In this document: piece by piece, positions 62,391 to 64,000 of the stretch
Numbering within the stretch: the stretch's first letter is position 1
Layout: each line of letters starts with the position of its first letter
Assembly (NCBI RefSeq): GCF_029952445.1
Contig: NZ_JAQPPK010000001.1
Coordinates: forward strand, 124,001-188,000
Direction: 5' to 3'
DNA: 64,000 bases
From: Paenarthrobacter nitroguajacolicus
Lineage (GTDB): Bacteria; Actinomycetota; Actinomycetes; Actinomycetales; Micrococcaceae
Notes under the pieces: model-generated
The model's database searches: none
Told to the model about the DNA's origin: nothing
What the model saw: only the letters and a program-made list of their open reading frames with translations
Translations under genes and position numbers: made by a program

Positions 62391-62416
62391 ATTACGCAAA
62401 TCTTGCGTGACGTAAT
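62391..62416. promoter_or_regulatory. Imperfect palindrome upstream of the iron box
   Basis: ATTACG at 62391-62396 pairs with CGTAAT at 62411-62416, and inside, CGCAA pairs with TTGCG around ATC. It lies about 145-170 bp upstream of fbpA and may be a second operator or part of the promoter. I do not recognise the regulator. Confidence 0.4.
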
Positions 62417-62452
62417 AGCCGGCGCCTTGACAGGCGACTGGACTTTAAAGGC

Positions 62453-62494
62453 AAAAGCCCGGGATCAGCCGCACGCTGCGACTAATCCCGAGCT
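62453..62494 (-). terminator. Terminator after nrdF
   Basis: AGCTCGGGAT (minus strand, 62494-62485) pairs with ATCCCGGGCT (62465-62456) with one mismatch and is followed by TTTT, 30 bp past the nrdF stop. It should end the nrdEF transcript. Confidence 0.85.
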
Positions 62495-62523
62495 GGTGGC
62501 AGTTGCCTCCGATAGGACGGCGA

Positions 62524-63525
<1,002 letters not shown>

Positions 63526-63536
63526 TTAAGGTAAGC

Positions 63537-63568
63537 GTACGACGGCGGGTGGAGACCCGCCGTCGTAC
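63537..63568 (-). other. Perfect 14-bp hairpin between nrdE and nrdF
   Basis: GTACGACGGCGGGT (63537-63550) and ACCCGCCGTCGTAC (63555-63568) form a perfect stem with a four-base loop. No U run follows on the minus strand (GCTTACC). It may stabilise the nrdE mRNA 3' end or reduce read-through into nrdF. Confidence 0.65.
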
Positions 63569-63591
63569 TCTTTAGTTATGTGCGTGGTTGG

Positions 63592-64000
63592 CTACAGCAT
63601 GCAGCTGACGCAGCCTTCCACCTCAGTCCCTTCCAGCGCGAGCTGGCGGAGACGGATGTAGTAGAGGGTCTTGATGCCCTTGCGCCATGCGTAGATCTGC
63701 GCCTTGTTGATGTCGCGCGTGGTGGCGGTGTCCTTGAAGAACAGCGTCAGGGACAGGCCCTGGTCCACGTGCTGCGTGGCAGCGGCGTAGGTGTCGATGA
63801 TCTTCTCGTAGCCGATCTCGTAGGCATCCTGGTAGTACTCCAGGTTGTCATTGGTCAGGTACGGAGCCGGGTAGTAGACGCGGCCGATCTTGCCTTCCTT
63901 GCGGATTTCGATCTTGGCGGCCACCGGGTGGATCGAGGACGTGGAGTTGTTGATGTAGCTGATGGAACCGGTAGGCGGCACGGCCTGGAGGTTCTGGTTG
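63592..64000 (-). CDS. nrdE: Class Ib ribonucleoside-diphosphate reductase alpha subunit (C-terminal part, cut by window edge)
   Basis: The visible 3' part (about 135 codons) runs off the right edge of the window. It reads [91 protein letters not shown] and ends EGCVSCML, with the redox-active C-terminal Cys pair (CxxC) that receives electrons from NrdH. Class Ib is indicated by the adjacent NrdF. nrdH and nrdI would be expected upstream, outside the window. Confidence 0.95.
   Translation of the reverse strand, partial: NQNLQAVPPTGSISYINNSTSSIHPVAAKIEIRKEGKIGRVYYPAPYLTNDNLEYYQDAYEIGYEKIIDTYAAATQHVDQGLSLTLFFKDTATTRDINKAQIYAWRKGIKTLYYIRLRQLALEGTEVEGCVSCML

Overview
The window reads as chromosomal DNA of a high-GC Gram-positive bacterium, most likely a Micrococcaceae member close to Arthrobacter/Paenarthrobacter. 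The basis is frequent GTG/TTG starts, mycothiol-linked genes (mycoredoxin, mycothiol-dependent formaldehyde dehydrogenase), a DUF222-HNH protein, MurT/GatD, an SOS box of the actinobacterial type, and the block aroE-mltG-ruvX-alaS ... aspS-hisS ... rel-secF-secD-yajC-ruvB-ruvA-ruvC-yebC-pdxT ... pdxS-pgsA-HIT-thrS, an order I know from other actinobacteria such as Mycobacterium. The genus assignment is inference.

1-13.5 kb (mostly minus strand): start of aroE, mltG with a histidine-rich repeat, ruvX, alaS, two small envelope proteins (DUF6167-like, DUF948), rpsD, rarA, a plus-strand acVLRF1-like protein that seems to lack its catalytic loop, a GNAT acetyltransferase, aspS and hisS. 13.5-16.8 kb (plus): a membrane-anchored cyclophilin, a DUF349 protein and an AbiEi-like protein. 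16.7-26.6 kb (minus): stringent-response enzyme Rel, the SecF/SecD/YajC translocase accessory set, RuvBAC, YebC and PdxT.

26.7-36.6 kb: MurT-GatD (lipid II amidation) on the plus strand, a CapA-like lipoprotein, an M3 peptidase, then PdxS, PgsA, a HIT protein and ThrRS. The two halves of PLP synthase are about 5.6 kb apart. 36.7-43.6 kb: an SOS-box-controlled DUF6504 + error-prone polymerase pair without ImuB, a FAD monooxygenase with a divergent TetR repressor and a clean palindromic operator, a small unknown protein and a SRAP (YedK-like) DNA-repair protein.

43.6-49.8 kb: a mycothiol/formaldehyde block (mycoredoxin, S-hydroxymethyl-mycothiol dehydrogenase, MBL hydrolase) with a structured nucleic-acid element before the dehydrogenase, convergent with an FdhF/YdeP oxidoreductase; then a lipoate-ligase-like protein and a thioesterase. 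49.8-58.4 kb is more accessory: VTT membrane protein, coiled-coil protein, FAD-Rieske oxidoreductase, short AlkD-like protein, YhcG-type nuclease, a lower-GC patch of small unknown ORFs, a DUF4265-like protein and a DUF222-HNH endonuclease.

58.4-64 kb: a ferric-iron ABC importer (ATPase, fused permease, binding lipoprotein) behind a DtxR/IdeR-like iron box, and class Ib ribonucleotide reductase NrdF with the 3' part of NrdE. No rRNA, tRNA, CRISPR array, insertion sequence or prophage was recognised. I see no single spectacular new system. The best leads are the loop-less acVLRF1, the cysteine-free MurT, the His-repeat MltG, the structured element before the formaldehyde genes, and the small-ORF patch at 54.6-57.0 kb.
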